A stretch of DNA of 64,000 nt from Durusdinium trenchii (Eukaryota > Sar > Dinophyceae > Suessiales > Symbiodiniaceae), in NCBI GenBank assembly GCA_963970005.1, contig CAXAMN010025639.1, forward strand, positions 516,070 to 580,069, read 5' to 3'. The first letter of the stretch is position 1, and every line of letters starts with the position of its first letter. Below the pieces are notes generated by a model, which saw only the letters and a program-made list of their open reading frames with translations, did no database searches and was not told the DNA's origin. The position numbers and the translations under genes were made by a program. Of the stretch, positions 46,794 through 56,540 are shown piece by piece.

Positions 46794-47957
46794 TCAGTAG
46801 TCTTTGAGCAAGTGATAAGTGGTTTGCAAGGAACAACGATTTGGGTTGCCACTGTCACTGGACTCTTCGTTGATGTGAGGGACTAGAGCTGGCTTCAATG
46901 CAATGAATCACTGCCGTCAAAGACCCATGGACCATCGGCTATGCAGGGCCTGCATGTTGCCTTTGACGTTCCTTCGCAGCCCCGTGAGCAACTTCAACAC
47001 AGAACCCGATCAGTGCCAACACTGTAAAGAATTCAATACTGGCTCATGGGCAGATTCATGACATACCACCTCAATGTCAACATCTTCAAGATGATGATTC
47101 GGCCATTGCAGGCCGTCCGTGATCGCGCAAGGACCAACCGACACGGCGATCAACTCCACTCCGACCTTCACCGGTGATCGTCGTCGGCCTGGCGGGCCCG
47201 GCAGGGCATGCGCTGGTGTTTCAATGGTACCGTTCTGTGCTCTTTTTCATCTCCATGGAATTGTTCCTCCTGCATCTTACCTGTCGCGTGCAGGAAAAAA
47301 GGAGCCTGCGGTGAGTGTTGCAAGATTTGGATTTGGTCGTTCCCTGTGCTACCGCCTCCTTCAAGACCTGGAGACCAACTTGAGCTTGTCCAAACGGTTT
47401 CTTTGGATATCTTTGGATTGTCTTCTACGAAGGGAGCTACTGCTGCGATAACGAAACAACACAAGCTTCCCTCCCATCATCAAGTCGTGACAATTGAATT
47501 TGCCATGTTCGTTCGTGTTCCTTCTAATATGCTGAGGACCAAGTGTACCCACAGTAACTATAGTCCATCATCCCTCCAACAGACATAAGTTTTCGATAGG
47601 GTTTATGATGGTTTATCTTCCACATGGTCGCACGCAGAATTGATAAATACACAGATCATTCTGACCTCAACCAAATTGGGCCAGGTCTGACCTCTCAGCA
47701 GAATCCATGAACCATGACCAGGACCTGGCTCTTGGACACCACTTTACCTCTAAAGATCTCTAAAGAAAACCTTTTGGAAACATTAAAAAACACTCCAACA
47801 CACCTATTCCAGGGCCCTGGAAGATGGATGTATGGTATGGTATAGTCTATATTTGTAGCTATGTTGTTCCATATTTCAGTGTGCATCCTGGACCTTCAAA
47901 GGGTGCTCAATGAAGGTCCACACAGGTATATATCGTGTATATGTGTGTGTGATATAT
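46794..47957. other. Spacer upstream of the copia element
   Basis: A GC-rich stretch at about 47110-47210 after GCAG is open in more than one frame and may be an exon. Nothing else is recognised. The end is AT- and GT-rich, forming the insertion site. Confidence 0.4.
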
Positions 47958-48150
47958 TGATCAGATGTAGCACCAGTTACATGTACATGACATAGCTTGT
48001 ATAGATGTATGTTTCACTGCAGCCGTTTTGTGTTCATTTCGATACCAGAGCTCAGTCAAGCGTGAGCTAAAAGTGGGCCTAAGCTTCTACTCCAACCTTT
48101 GGGACAGTGACTTGGGGTCACAGAGTTTAAGAGCCTAAATTCTCCGTTCA
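47958..48150 (+). repeat. 5' LTR
   Basis: 193 bp, starting TGATCAGATGTAGCACC and ending CTCCGTTCA. It should contain the promoter, but I see no TATA-like or other promoter element I can defend. Confidence 0.96.
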
Positions 48151-48170
48151 TGGTAGCGGAGCCGCGGTTC
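48151..48170 (+). promoter_or_regulatory. tRNA primer-binding site
   Basis: Immediately after the LTR comes TGGTAGCGGAGCCGCGGTTC. It has the layout of a tRNA 3' end in complement: TGG for CCA, one base, a 7-base acceptor strand, a 5-base T-stem and GTTC from the T-loop. The first seven bases match the usual copia site for initiator tRNA-Met, but the rest differs, so the priming tRNA is not identified. Confidence 0.8.
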
Positions 48171-48297
48171 TAAGACCCGGCTACCGTCTGCGAATCGAAG
48201 GTTGCCGAGCCGCATCGGCTCTGGCACCGGAGATCCACAAAACAAGCATCACTTGCAGGAAAGCCGGATTGCTTCAATCCCTGGCTAGCAAGTCAGC

Positions 48298-50133
48298 ATG
48301 GCGCAACAGCCAGGAGCACAGGCACCACAAGCCACAGACATGGCACAACAATTTGCACAGATGATGCAAGCCCTAGCACAGGGGCAGAGCCAATTGCAAC
48401 GAGCAATGGCAGAGGCATATACACAACAAACGGCAATCACAAGGAACATAGCTACTAGCGTAGAAGTAAGAGACAGATCAGAGTTGAAAGGCATTCCAAA
48501 GCCTGACAAGTTCAGTGGACACACAGGTACCTGGGATTCATGGTACTTCAAGTTCAAGACTTGGATTGAGACAAGTCACAAGAATGCAGGAAAGTGCATT
48601 CAGCTCATCGAAGAGCATCAAGACACAGAGATCAATGAGACATCTCTGGAAGATGATTATCCTGAAGGAGCCGAGCTTGTTTCAGCTCAGGCCCGACAGG
48701 CTCTGATCTCACTATGTGAGGGAGAAGCCCTCGAGATTGTCAAGAATACCTCCAGAGGTCAGCACTTTGGCCTAGAGGCATTGAGACGATTGATCACCAA
48801 GTATGATCCACAGAACCCACAAGCAAACTCAGCTTTGCTGAAGAAGGTCCTGCACCCACAACAGTGTGCATTGGACAAGCTCAGAGAGAGCATAGAAGCC
48901 TGGGAAAACATCAGGCGAAAGTATGAAGAGCGAAAGAAGAAAGCTCTTGATGATGACATCGCAAGAAGTTGTCTTCAGCAGATGTGCCCAGCCAAGCTTC
49001 AAGATCACCTTGACCTCCAGAGTTCAAGACTCACTGACTATGCCATCATGAAGTCAGAGATTTTGGCCTACCTCGAGAACATCGAGAGCCGAAAAGAAGC
49101 AAAGACTGGATCAGCACCAATGGATGTTGATGCACTAGCCGCAGCTGCCAGCCAGATGCAAGCTTCACTTGCAAGTCTGGCTAAAGCCAAAGGAAAAGGC
49201 AAAGGTGGCTCAAAAGGCGGCAAAGGAAAAGGAAAGAGTCAAGATGGAGGCAAGGGAAACGACAAAGGTAAACAGAAGGGAAAAGGTTCTTCATGGTCCA
49301 ATCCCTCGTCCTGGAACAACTCATGGAACAAGAACGATTGGTATAAGAGTGATTGGAACAAGAATAGTTGGTACAGCCAAAACTCCAAGGGTAAAGGCAA
49401 AGGTGGCAAAGGCAAAGACTCTAAAGGTAAAGGCAAGAGTAAAAGTAAGAAGGTAGCATCAGTTGAGGAATCTGAAACCTCTATGGCTCAAGAGCATCAA
49501 CCCGAGCCTGAGTATTCCGCTGACATCGCCACCCTCTTTGCCATCGAAATGGAGAAAGCAGCACCTGCCGCAATTTCTCGTGGAGCAGCCAAGGCAAAAG
49601 CTGAGACTGAAGTCAAGGCTATGCCAAAGAAGCCAGGAGCTGGAAAAGGTCGTCCTGGAATTGCAGCTGCTGGGATTGCAGTCATGAACCAAGCAATCCA
49701 AGAGACCATGCAGTCCAATCGCGAGCTGTATGAGAAGAAGTCTGAGACAATCCAGAAGGCCATCGAAGAGGCCGAAGCCAAAGGCAAAGCAGCCAATGAC
49801 GCCATCTTGGAACAACAGGCCGAGATGAAGAGGCTGAAAGAACAGTATGAAGAAAAGGAGAGAGAAGCCAAGATCTTGCTGAAGAGGCCAACTCCTCGCC
49901 GCGCCGCTTCGGTTCCGGCGGAGTCGCCAAGGCTCTCAGCTGATTTGGCATCAGGCATGGACCCAAGATTGGCCAAGAAGAAGGAGAAGAGCCGTCAGCG
50001 CGCCGAGCAGCATCGCGTTGACAAGGCCCAGGATCGTTTCGAATCCTGGCGCGACTATGAGGCCAATTACCCTGAGGAGCTCGACTACTATGAGATCGCT
50101 CGTGCCAAGGGTACTGGTCGACTTCAAGCTTGA
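48298..50133 (+). CDS. gag: Copia Gag
   Basis: 611 codons from the ATG at 48298, 148 bp after the LTR. A glutamine- and alanine-rich N-terminus is followed by a Gag core (from LKGIPKPDKFSGHTGTWDSW to about residue 265), then a basic region of G-K repeats with W/N/S stretches (about residues 300-385), and a helical, E/K-rich C-terminal part. No CCHC zinc knuckle is present, so RNA binding probably rests on the basic repeats. The TGA at 50131-50133 is the only stop: the same frame is open without a break through to 51918, so Gag and the protease segment read as one unit interrupted by a single TGA. Confidence 0.93.
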   Translation: MAQQPGAQAPQATDMAQQFAQMMQALAQGQSQLQRAMAEAYTQQTAITRNIATSVEVRDRSELKGIPKPDKFSGHTGTWDSWYFKFKTWIETSHKNAGKCIQLIEEHQDTEINETSLEDDYPEGAELVSAQARQALISLCEGEALEIVKNTSRGQHFGLEALRRLITKYDPQNPQANSALLKKVLHPQQCALDKLRESIEAWENIRRKYEERKKKALDDDIARSCLQQMCPAKLQDHLDLQSSRLTDYAIMKSEILAYLENIESRKEAKTGSAPMDVDALAAAASQMQASLASLAKAKGKGKGGSKGGKGKGKSQDGGKGNDKGKQKGKGSSWSNPSSWNNSWNKNDWYKSDWNKNSWYSQNSKGKGKGGKGKDSKGKGKSKSKKVASVEESETSMAQEHQPEPEYSADIATLFAIEMEKAAPAAISRGAAKAKAETEVKAMPKKPGAGKGRPGIAAAGIAVMNQAIQETMQSNRELYEKKSETIQKAIEEAEAKGKAANDAILEQQAEMKRLKEQYEEKEREAKILLKRPTPRRAASVPAESPRLSADLASGMDPRLAKKKEKSRQRAEQHRVDKAQDRFESWRDYEANYPEELDYYEIARAKGTGRLQA

Positions 50134-51918
50134 GATGATGAAGATGATGAAGGAAAGTTTGATGAGGCCCCTCAGCCTCGAGGTCGGGAAAAGGCCCAGA
50201 GGCATCGTGGCTACAAGAAGCCAGGAAAGGCAAAGAAGCCTGAGAAGCCAAAAGAGAAGGAGCCCAAGATCGAGGATCTCTCAACTCAAGAGTTGGCAGA
50301 GATGAAGCGGGAAAACCAAACATGGACGGCTACTAGCCATCCAGCCCGCAGTGTCATCGACAAGGCGCTCACTGCAGCTGGGTTCAACCCAGAGGACTAT
50401 GTTGTGATGAAGCGCGTCGAAAGCCAAGGCGAAGGAGCAACAAGCGCACCATCCTCCGCAGCTCCAGTCATGGAGAACATCAATCCCCTTGATGTGACTG
50501 AGATCGAGGGACTGGAGGAGGAAGAAGAATTTGAAGATGAAGTTGAAGAGGATGAGAATGGCACTGAGCCAGCTGACGATGAGTCAGATGGACAAGAGGA
50601 AGAAAAAGAGAAAGACACTGTGCCATGGCTCGATCACATGTTCCAAGAGCGCATCCTCAGCTATGATGAATGGGTAGCCAAATGCACCCACAAGAACCGA
50701 GATGGCAGCAAGCACATGGTCTGCCGTGCGTGCAACAAGGCCCTGAGGTGTGACAATGACACCGGCCTATGGAACCATCATATGGCTTTGAATTGCTGCC
50801 CGCCAAAAGTCCTCAATCAGTGGGCAAAGGAATGGACGATCAAGCAGAAAGAGATGGGAAAGCGCATCAAGACTGCCAAGGGACAGCAAGGCAGCCCAAC
50901 TTCAAAAGATGCGCCAAAGCATGTGAAGGATGCCGACATGGATCTGAAGCCCGAAGATGTGGCAAAGCATTTGAAAATGAAGGATCCAAAGCTTGAGACG
51001 GTCAAGAAAGAACCTCCTTTCTACATGACTGCCCATATGCAGAAGATGATGGAAGAGCAGGAGGAGGAAGATGAGGTTGGCCCAAAGACGCCAAAGCAAA
51101 GGCGCGTCGCCAAGACACCTCCACCTCCTGAGAAGAAAGGCAAGACCAAGGAGGAGCGCATGGCCTGGTTCAAGAGCTCGACTGAAGAGCACCTGGAGCG
51201 ATTCCGTGGACCAGGATCCAAGCCAGAGGAATCCAGCGAAGCGCCAAGGCAGACGCTTCGGCTGAAGTCCCGGTCACGATCCCCGGGCAAAAGCCGAGCC
51301 GCTTCGGCTCCGGCTGCCTCCGAGAAGGGCCAAGGAAAGGGCAAGCAGAGGAAAGTGCAGTTGACTCGAGCTGTCAACGTGGCCACTCAGGATGCTGCCC
51401 GTGAGGCCCAGAAGGGAAAGGGAAAGCGATATCCCACACCCTCAAGCGAGCCTGAGGAAGGCGATGAAGATCCACTCGCTCTCAAGAGTTTGGAGCTAGC
51501 ATCCATGGAGACGCCAATGGCTCATCAGGTGACCTTGGATTCAGGAGCTGCCACCTCCTGCATCCCTGTCGAACTTGCCGAAGCACTGGGCTACAAGCCT
51601 ATCCAGCCTGAAGGCACGAGCAAGGTCTACAAGACCGCCTCGGGCGAGATCGTCAAGGATCTCGGCAAGGTCGATGCCAAGGTGACGATTGGCACCGGCA
51701 AAGACGCCCTGAAGGGACGCTGCAGTTTTCGGGTGATGGCTGTCGCCAAGCCGTTGCTTTCTGCAGGAGCCCTCGCAGACAAGGGCTGGTCCATCCAGAT
51801 GAGCAAGACTGGAGGACACATTGCCCGAGATGGGAAGAAGATCCCAATTTCCTTTTGCTACGGAGTTTACTCCGTGCCGATCGTGTTCCACCATTTCAGC
51901 CGGCACCGAAGTGGGTAA
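50134..51918 (+). CDS. pro: Gag C-terminal extension with zinc finger and protease
   Basis: This frame is continuous with Gag after the TGA (first ATG at 50293). In order: an acidic E/D tract (about 50500-50600); a cysteine/histidine cluster C-x2-C-x14-HH-x4-CC (50722-50799) that resembles a BED-type finger; charged linkers; and an aspartic protease motif LDSGAATSC with the active aspartate at 51538. The protease would cleave the polyprotein. The frame ends at TAA 51916, where the integrase frame is one base over. Without readthrough of the TGA this part would need its own start or would not be made. Confidence 0.85.
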   Translation, partial: DDEDDEGKFDEAPQPRGREKAQRHRGYKKPGKAKKPEKPKEKEPKIEDLSTQELAEMKRENQTWTATSHPARSVIDKALTAAGFNPEDYVVMKRVESQGEGATSAPSSAAPVMENINPLDVTEIEGLEEEEEFEDEVEEDENGTEPADDESDGQEEEKEKDTVPWLDHMFQERILSYDEWVAKCTHKNRDGSKHMVCRACNKALRCDNDTGLWNHHMALNCCPPKVLNQWAKEWTIKQKEMGKRIKTAKGQQGSPTSKDAPKHVKDADMDLKPEDVAKHLKMKDPKLETVKKEPPFYMTAHMQKMMEEQEEEDEVGPKTPKQRRVAKTPPPPEKKGKTKEERMAWFKSSTEEHLERFRGPGSKPEESSEAPRQTLRLKSRSRSPGKSRAASAPAASEKGQGKGKQRKVQLTRAVNVATQDAAREAQKGKGKRYPTPSSEPEEGDEDPLALKSLELASMETPMAHQVTLDSGAATSCIPVELAEALGYKPIQPEGTSKVYKTASGEIVKDLGKVDAKVTIGTGKDALKGRCSFRVMAVAKPLLSAGALADKGWSIQMSKTGGHIARDGKKIPISFCYGVYSVPIVFHHFSRHRSG

Positions 51919-54308
51919 GTCCGGTAGTGGACGAAGAGGCCCCGGCAGATTTTGAAGCCGGCGAGGCCGAGCCAGGCGATGAGATTCCGCCTGAGCTCAA
52001 GATCAACGCTCCAGTTCGCCCAACGCGAAAAGAGCTCGAGGAACACGTTGTTTCACATTTTCCTTTTCGTTCTTGGTGTGAGGCCTGTGTTAGGGGAAAG
52101 GCCAAGGCAAACCCACACAGAAGAGTAGACCACACCGACGAAACAACACCAGTTGTAACTGTAGACTACTGTTTCATGAATTCACGAACTGATGATGTAG
52201 TTTTGGACGAGAAGACTCATGCACCAATTCTTGTTGTCAGAGATCGATGGACGAAGCATCTTTTTGCTCATGTGTTGCCCTACAAAGGTGAGACAAAAGG
52301 TCCATATGGATCCAAAGTACTTTTGAACGACATCAAGAAACTAGGATACTCCAAACTGATCATTCGACATGATCCTGAACCTGCCCTCACCTCTGTTGTT
52401 GAGGCAGTAAAGAATGGGTTTGAAGGAACCCTGATCATCGAGAAGAGCCCGAAAGGAGTCAAAGAATCCAAGGGAGAAATTGAACGAGCAGTTCAAACCT
52501 TGGAAGGACAAGCCAGGACTCTTCGAGCCGCAATCGAGTCGAATTATGGTGAGAAACTTCCTGACGATTCACCTGTTTTGACTTGGTTAGTCGAACACGC
52601 ATCCACTGTCTATAACTTGTTTTTCCGATCCACCGAACTTCAAGACGGAAAGACTCCGTATTCACGACTTCGTGGACGTGAATGGAAAGTAGCAATTCCA
52701 CCATTTGGTGAAGCCATCGAATACCTCAAGAGAGGCCACAAGTTCGAGGCCCAATGGACCAAAGGAATTTTTCTAGGAGTGAAAGACACCACCACAGAGA
52801 AGATAGTAGGAAACTCCACAGGTGTTTTCACAGTGCAATCCATTCGAAGAAAACCAGAAGAAGATCGATATGATTCAGAGTTGCTGAAATCGATCACCGG
52901 AATTCCCTGGGATCCTCAAGCAATTCGCGAAGAACCAGCGATTGCAGTCCCAAGGGAACCAATCATTGCCAGTCCAAGTGGTGAAGCATTAGTCCAACCA
53001 CCTGACGACAAGAAAAGAAAGCTGAGAAGGCTTTACATCACCAAGGAAGACCTGGAAAAGTTTGGGTACACTGCAGGTTGCCCAGCTTGTGATGCCACAC
53101 AGATTGGTAAGAGATCTACAGGCATCCATCACACCAACAGGTGTCGAGACAGACTTGAAGAGTGCATCAGAGGAGAAGAAGAAGAGAACCCAAGAGTGGC
53201 AAGACATGAAAGCCGAGTTGGAGAGGCAATCACTGGCATGCCACAACCAGTCAGTGGCAAGAGACCTCAAATCCTTCAAGGATATGAAAGCAAAAGACCA
53301 TCGGGAGTTCCCGATTCATGTCGAGTGTTCGCACGACTTGACGTCGAAGCTTACTGTTTTCAAACCACCATGCCAAGAGGACCTGATTGGTCTACCGTCT
53401 GGCACCGAGTCACAAGAAATCATGCAAACAACGCAATCATTGAGAGTGGAGTTATGACAACAGACCTTCCACCAGAGATACTCAATGGAGCATCACCACA
53501 CAAGATGGACATTGTGACAGAATTGTGGTACGAACCAGAAGCAGCACCACCAACATCGGGCACAGCATCAGCTTCAGCATCAGGTATTCGCAGACCACGC
53601 GAACCTGAACCACATGGAGAAAAGAGAGAACACGAAGAACAACATGAACCAGCAGGATCACCCACAGCAAAAGCCAGAGTAGATAGAGACAAGAAGAGAA
53701 AGGCAGAAGGCGAACATGAAGATGAAGCCGAGAGAACAAGAGACATCCAAAGGATTGAGATGGCTCTAGAAAGCCTAATCCTAGAAGACAGAGAGAGAGT
53801 GCTATCTAGCATCGACCCAGAGAAACCAGTGTGTGAAGAGAAGATCCTACTGCCAGAAGAAATGGCAGAAGAGGCAAAAGACTGGTGGTACTATGATGAC
53901 ATCAGTGGAAAAGAGCTGCTACCTGAGAAGGTAGAGAAAGCCAGAAAAGATGAGATCGACATTGTCGAATCAATGGGAGTCTGGGAGAAAATCCCAAGAA
54001 GCAAAGTTCCAAAAGGAACCAAAATCATTGGAACTCGATGGGTAGATGTGAACAAGCAAGATGAAACCACTCCTCTCTATAGAAGTCGATTGGTAGCGCA
54101 AGAGATCAAAAGAGGCTCAGGTTTTGGCGAATTTTTCGCAGCCATGCCGAGCCTTGCAGCATTGAAGCTACTGCTAACCATCGCAGTCAGCGATAGCCTT
54201 CCATTGGAGAAAGGCGAAAAGAAGAAAAGCAAAGCCATCTTTTCTAGGATTTTTAGATGTGAAGAGAGCTCATTTCTACTCCAAAGCAACAAGAGAACTC
54301 TATGTTGA
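51855..54308 (+). CDS. pol: Copia integrase and N-terminal RT
   Basis: The pol frame overlaps the end of the protease frame. It has the H-x3-H and C-x2-C-x2-GK block of the pre-integrase region (H at 52044 and 52056, C at 52077 and 52086), then the integrase core with D at 52164, D at 52371 and E at 52482, 36 residues between the last two, matching D,D-35-E enzymes. A second zinc-finger-like cluster (C-x2-C-x12-HH-x3-C, 53079-53144) lies in the linker, followed by a long acidic linker. The RT begins with WVDVNKQDE and RSRLVAQEIK. The frame breaks near 54238-54258 before the first RT aspartate motif. Confidence 0.93.
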   Translation: MLRSLLRADRVPPFQPAPKWVSPVVDEEAPADFEAGEAEPGDEIPPELKINAPVRPTRKELEEHVVSHFPFRSWCEACVRGKAKANPHRRVDHTDETTPVVTVDYCFMNSRTDDVVLDEKTHAPILVVRDRWTKHLFAHVLPYKGETKGPYGSKVLLNDIKKLGYSKLIIRHDPEPALTSVVEAVKNGFEGTLIIEKSPKGVKESKGEIERAVQTLEGQARTLRAAIESNYGEKLPDDSPVLTWLVEHASTVYNLFFRSTELQDGKTPYSRLRGREWKVAIPPFGEAIEYLKRGHKFEAQWTKGIFLGVKDTTTEKIVGNSTGVFTVQSIRRKPEEDRYDSELLKSITGIPWDPQAIREEPAIAVPREPIIASPSGEALVQPPDDKKRKLRRLYITKEDLEKFGYTAGCPACDATQIGKRSTGIHHTNRCRDRLEECIRGEEEENPRVARHESRVGEAITGMPQPVSGKRPQILQGYESKRPSGVPDSCRVFARLDVEAYCFQTTMPRGPDWSTVWHRVTRNHANNAIIESGVMTTDLPPEILNGASPHKMDIVTELWYEPEAAPPTSGTASASASGIRRPREPEPHGEKREHEEQHEPAGSPTAKARVDRDKKRKAEGEHEDEAERTRDIQRIEMALESLILEDRERVLSSIDPEKPVCEEKILLPEEMAEEAKDWWYYDDISGKELLPEKVEKARKDEIDIVESMGVWEKIPRSKVPKGTKIIGTRWVDVNKQDETTPLYRSRLVAQEIKRGSGFGEFFAAMPSLAALKLLLTIAVSDSLPLEKGEKKKSKAIFSRIFRCEESSFLLQSNKRTLC

Positions 54309-55515
54309 AATTCCATCAGAAGGCAAGAAGCCAGAAGATGGAGATGTGGTAGGAAGATTGGTCAGAAGCCTTTACGGCACCAGAGATGCACCCATGAATT
54401 GGGAGCTGACCATTGCAGAGTTTATGAAGAAGCTAGGATTTGTTCAAGGCAAGTCCAATCCATGCATCTACTACCACGCATCCAGAGAGCTTCGAACAGA
54501 AGTGCATGGAGACGATTTCACGACCGTTGGAAGTTTTGATGATATCAAATGGTTTCACACTTCAGCAGCCAAAGAATGGCAAGTTGTGGAACGAGGCATT
54601 CTCGGTCCACCAGGTTCACCAAAAGCAAGTCAACAGATCAGAGTGCTGAATCGCATCATCACCTGGTCAAATGAAGGCGTTTGGTGGGAACCAGATCCAA
54701 GACATGCAGAGTTGATCATCAAGTGGCTAGGCACTGGTCAACCAGGCGAGGTCAAAACACCTTTGGCCAAGCCAAGTCAAGAGGAACTCCAACACGAAGA
54801 AGTTCCGCTGAGTGCCGAAGATGCAACGATGTATAGATCTATTGCTATGAGAGCTGCGTATTTGGCACAAGATCGACCTGATCTACAAACTGCTACGCGC
54901 TCGTTGGCACAAGGTCTACAGAATCCAACATCGAGGCACTGGAATATGCTGAAACGATTGGCTCGATATGTCAGGTATCGACCAAGAGTTGCACAGTTGT
55001 TTCCAAACCAAAGCACCTGCAACCCCTTCAACATGTGGTCAGACGCCGACCATGCAGGTTGCATAAGGACACGAAAGAGTGTGTCAGGAGGCGTGCTCAT
55101 GGCCAACAAATGCTGTCTCACAACATACAGCAAAGGCCAAGGAGTTGTCTCCCTGAGCAGTGGCGAATCCGAGTACTACGGACTTGTTTCGGGAGCATGT
55201 CAAATGCTTGGAATCGCATCAACAGCAAGAGACTGGGGATTGTTTCCCAGCAAAGAGGTGACAATGGACGCTTCCGCTGGCATCGCCATGGGAAACCGTC
55301 GAGGTTTGGGACGAGCTAAACATGTTGACACTCAATACCATTGGGTACAAGAACTCACAGCAAAGAAAGAGTTTCGTCTCAAGAAGGAAGGCACCGACCG
55401 AATGTTGGCCGATGTGCTAACGAAAGCTGTCACCGAGGAGAAAATGACAACAGCCATGAAAGGCATGAACTTCCACTACTTGGAAGGTGAGCATGAACTG
55501 ACTTTGAAAGCGTGA
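54244..55515 (+). CDS. pol: Copia RT palm and RNase H
   Basis: This continues the RT in the +1 frame, starting at about 54244 with LGFLDVKRAHFYSKATRELY, the copia block that holds the first catalytic aspartate. Next come LVRSLYGTRDAPMNWE and the paired aspartates of VHGDDF at 54511-54516. RNase H follows: the aspartates of MWSDADHAGC, the glutamate of SSGESEYYGL, and DASAGIAMGNRRGLGRAKHV. It stops at TGA 55513-55515. All catalytic residues are present, so only the frame change separates it from a working enzyme. Confidence 0.93.
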   Translation, partial: LGFLDVKRAHFYSKATRELYVEIPSEGKKPEDGDVVGRLVRSLYGTRDAPMNWELTIAEFMKKLGFVQGKSNPCIYYHASRELRTEVHGDDFTTVGSFDDIKWFHTSAAKEWQVVERGILGPPGSPKASQQIRVLNRIITWSNEGVWWEPDPRHAELIIKWLGTGQPGEVKTPLAKPSQEELQHEEVPLSAEDATMYRSIAMRAAYLAQDRPDLQTATRSLAQGLQNPTSRHWNMLKRLARYVRYRPRVAQLFPNQSTCNPFNMWSDADHAGCIRTRKSVSGGVLMANKCCLTTYSKGQGVVSLSSGESEYYGLVSGACQMLGIASTARDWGLFPSKEVTMDASAGIAMGNRRGLGRAKHVDTQYHWVQELTAKKEFRLKKEGTDRMLADVLTKAVTEEKMTTAMKGMNFHYLEGEHELTLKA

Positions 55516-55628
55516 ACGGCTTGAGCTAGAGTAGGTACATCTTGGTCTTGAAGAGGTACTGAAGTGCTACGAGCTAATTCACCGAAGTGCTAATCCTGAC
55601 TCGCTTAACTTCTGGGAGATGTTAAACT

Positions 55629-55637
55629 CGGGAGGCG
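55629..55637 (+). promoter_or_regulatory. Possible polypurine tract
   Basis: CGGGAGGCG lies directly before the 3' LTR. It is short and contains two C residues, so it is a weak candidate for the plus-strand primer site, but no better purine run is next to the LTR. Confidence 0.4.
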
Positions 55638-55833
55638 TGATCAGATGTAGCACCAGTTACATGTACATGACATAGCTTGTATAGATGTATGTTTCACTGC
55701 AGCCGTTTTGTGTTCATTTCGATACCAGAGCTCAGTCAAGCGTGAGCTAAAAGTGGGCCTAAGCTTCTACTACTCCAACCTTTGGGACAGTGACTTGGGG
55801 TCACAGAGTTTAAGAGCCTAAATTCTCCGTTCA
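55638..55833 (+). repeat. 3' LTR
   Basis: 196 bp, identical to the 5' LTR except for three extra bases (TCTACTACTCC against TCTACTCC) at about 55768-55772. Confidence 0.96.
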
Positions 55834-56099
55834 TTATATAGTTAATATATATATATTACATATACCTGGAATCCATTTGGCCTTTTTGTTTGATAGGAAC
55901 AGACATGAACAGACCATATGTTGGGTGGCTGGTGCTCCAAAATTAGAGGTCATTCAGGCTTAAGATTTTTTAAAAAACAACAAAATCCCTTGGGTGACCC
56001 TCCAACCATCCACCGCCCAAATACGCCAGGCCTTTCGGGTGACGCCTGGGGCCCCGCTGATCTCTCAGCGGCGATGGCTGCATCCCAGCAGCACGCGCT

Positions 56100-56278
56100 T
56101 CAGCATGGCGGGGTTGGAGGGTCCGGTGGCGGAATGGGGTGACATCGGTCTCAAAGACATGTCCAAGAGAACCATGGGAGAGAATCTGGTTGAACATGCT
56201 TTTGCTGAGCGGGCAAATGCCCCCAGCGCTCCCGGGGCGCTCCACTTCGACGGTCGCGGCGCTGGCAGGCGGTGAACC
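56100..56278 (+). CDS. Unidentified exon
   Basis: The frame reads MAGLEGPVAEWGDIGLKDMS and continues KRTMGENLVEHAFAERANAP to a TGA at 56276-56278. It looks like genuine protein and is GC-richer than its flanks. No family is recognised, and the left limit is a guess. Confidence 0.45.
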
Positions 56279-56540
56279 CTGGCTTTCCTGCCACCTGGAG
56301 GGCAAGGATGGACCCGGGCCGGGCAGCGGCCACTCAGGAACATGGTCTCCTTGCAGAACAAACGCATTTTCTGGTTGAGGGGGCTGCGGAGTCGTTTCCG
56401 GCAGCCAGAAGGTATGCGAAAGGTCCTCAGGTGGGGCAGAACATGGACAGATATGATATGCTAGAGTTTTGTTGGGTTTGATTTCATTCACTGCATATCA
56501 GTGATTCCGCAGCACTGCAGCGAATCTCCTGGCTCGAAGA

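Larger units (their letters stand above)
47958..55833 (+). mobile_element. Ty1/copia LTR retrotransposon
   Basis: The element is bounded by LTRs of 193 and 196 bp and has the copia order Gag, protease, integrase, RT, RNase H. LTRs start TG and end CA. The flanks are AT-rich: TATAT precedes the 5' LTR (47953-47957) and TATAT occurs after the 3' LTR with one extra T between (55835-55839), so a 5-bp duplication is likely but the boundary is ambiguous by one base. Apart from one 3-bp indel the LTRs are identical, which implies a young insertion. The coding region nevertheless has an in-frame TGA and two frame changes. It is on the same strand as the host genes. Confidence 0.96.

Noticed and set aside
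49497..50323. Minus-strand open frames opposite copia Gag
   Set aside because: They are mirror frames of the repetitive, stop-poor Gag coding sequence.
53062..53457. 131-codon alternative frame within pol
   Set aside because: The pol frame itself is intact here and carries the zinc-finger-like cluster; the alternative frame has no motif.
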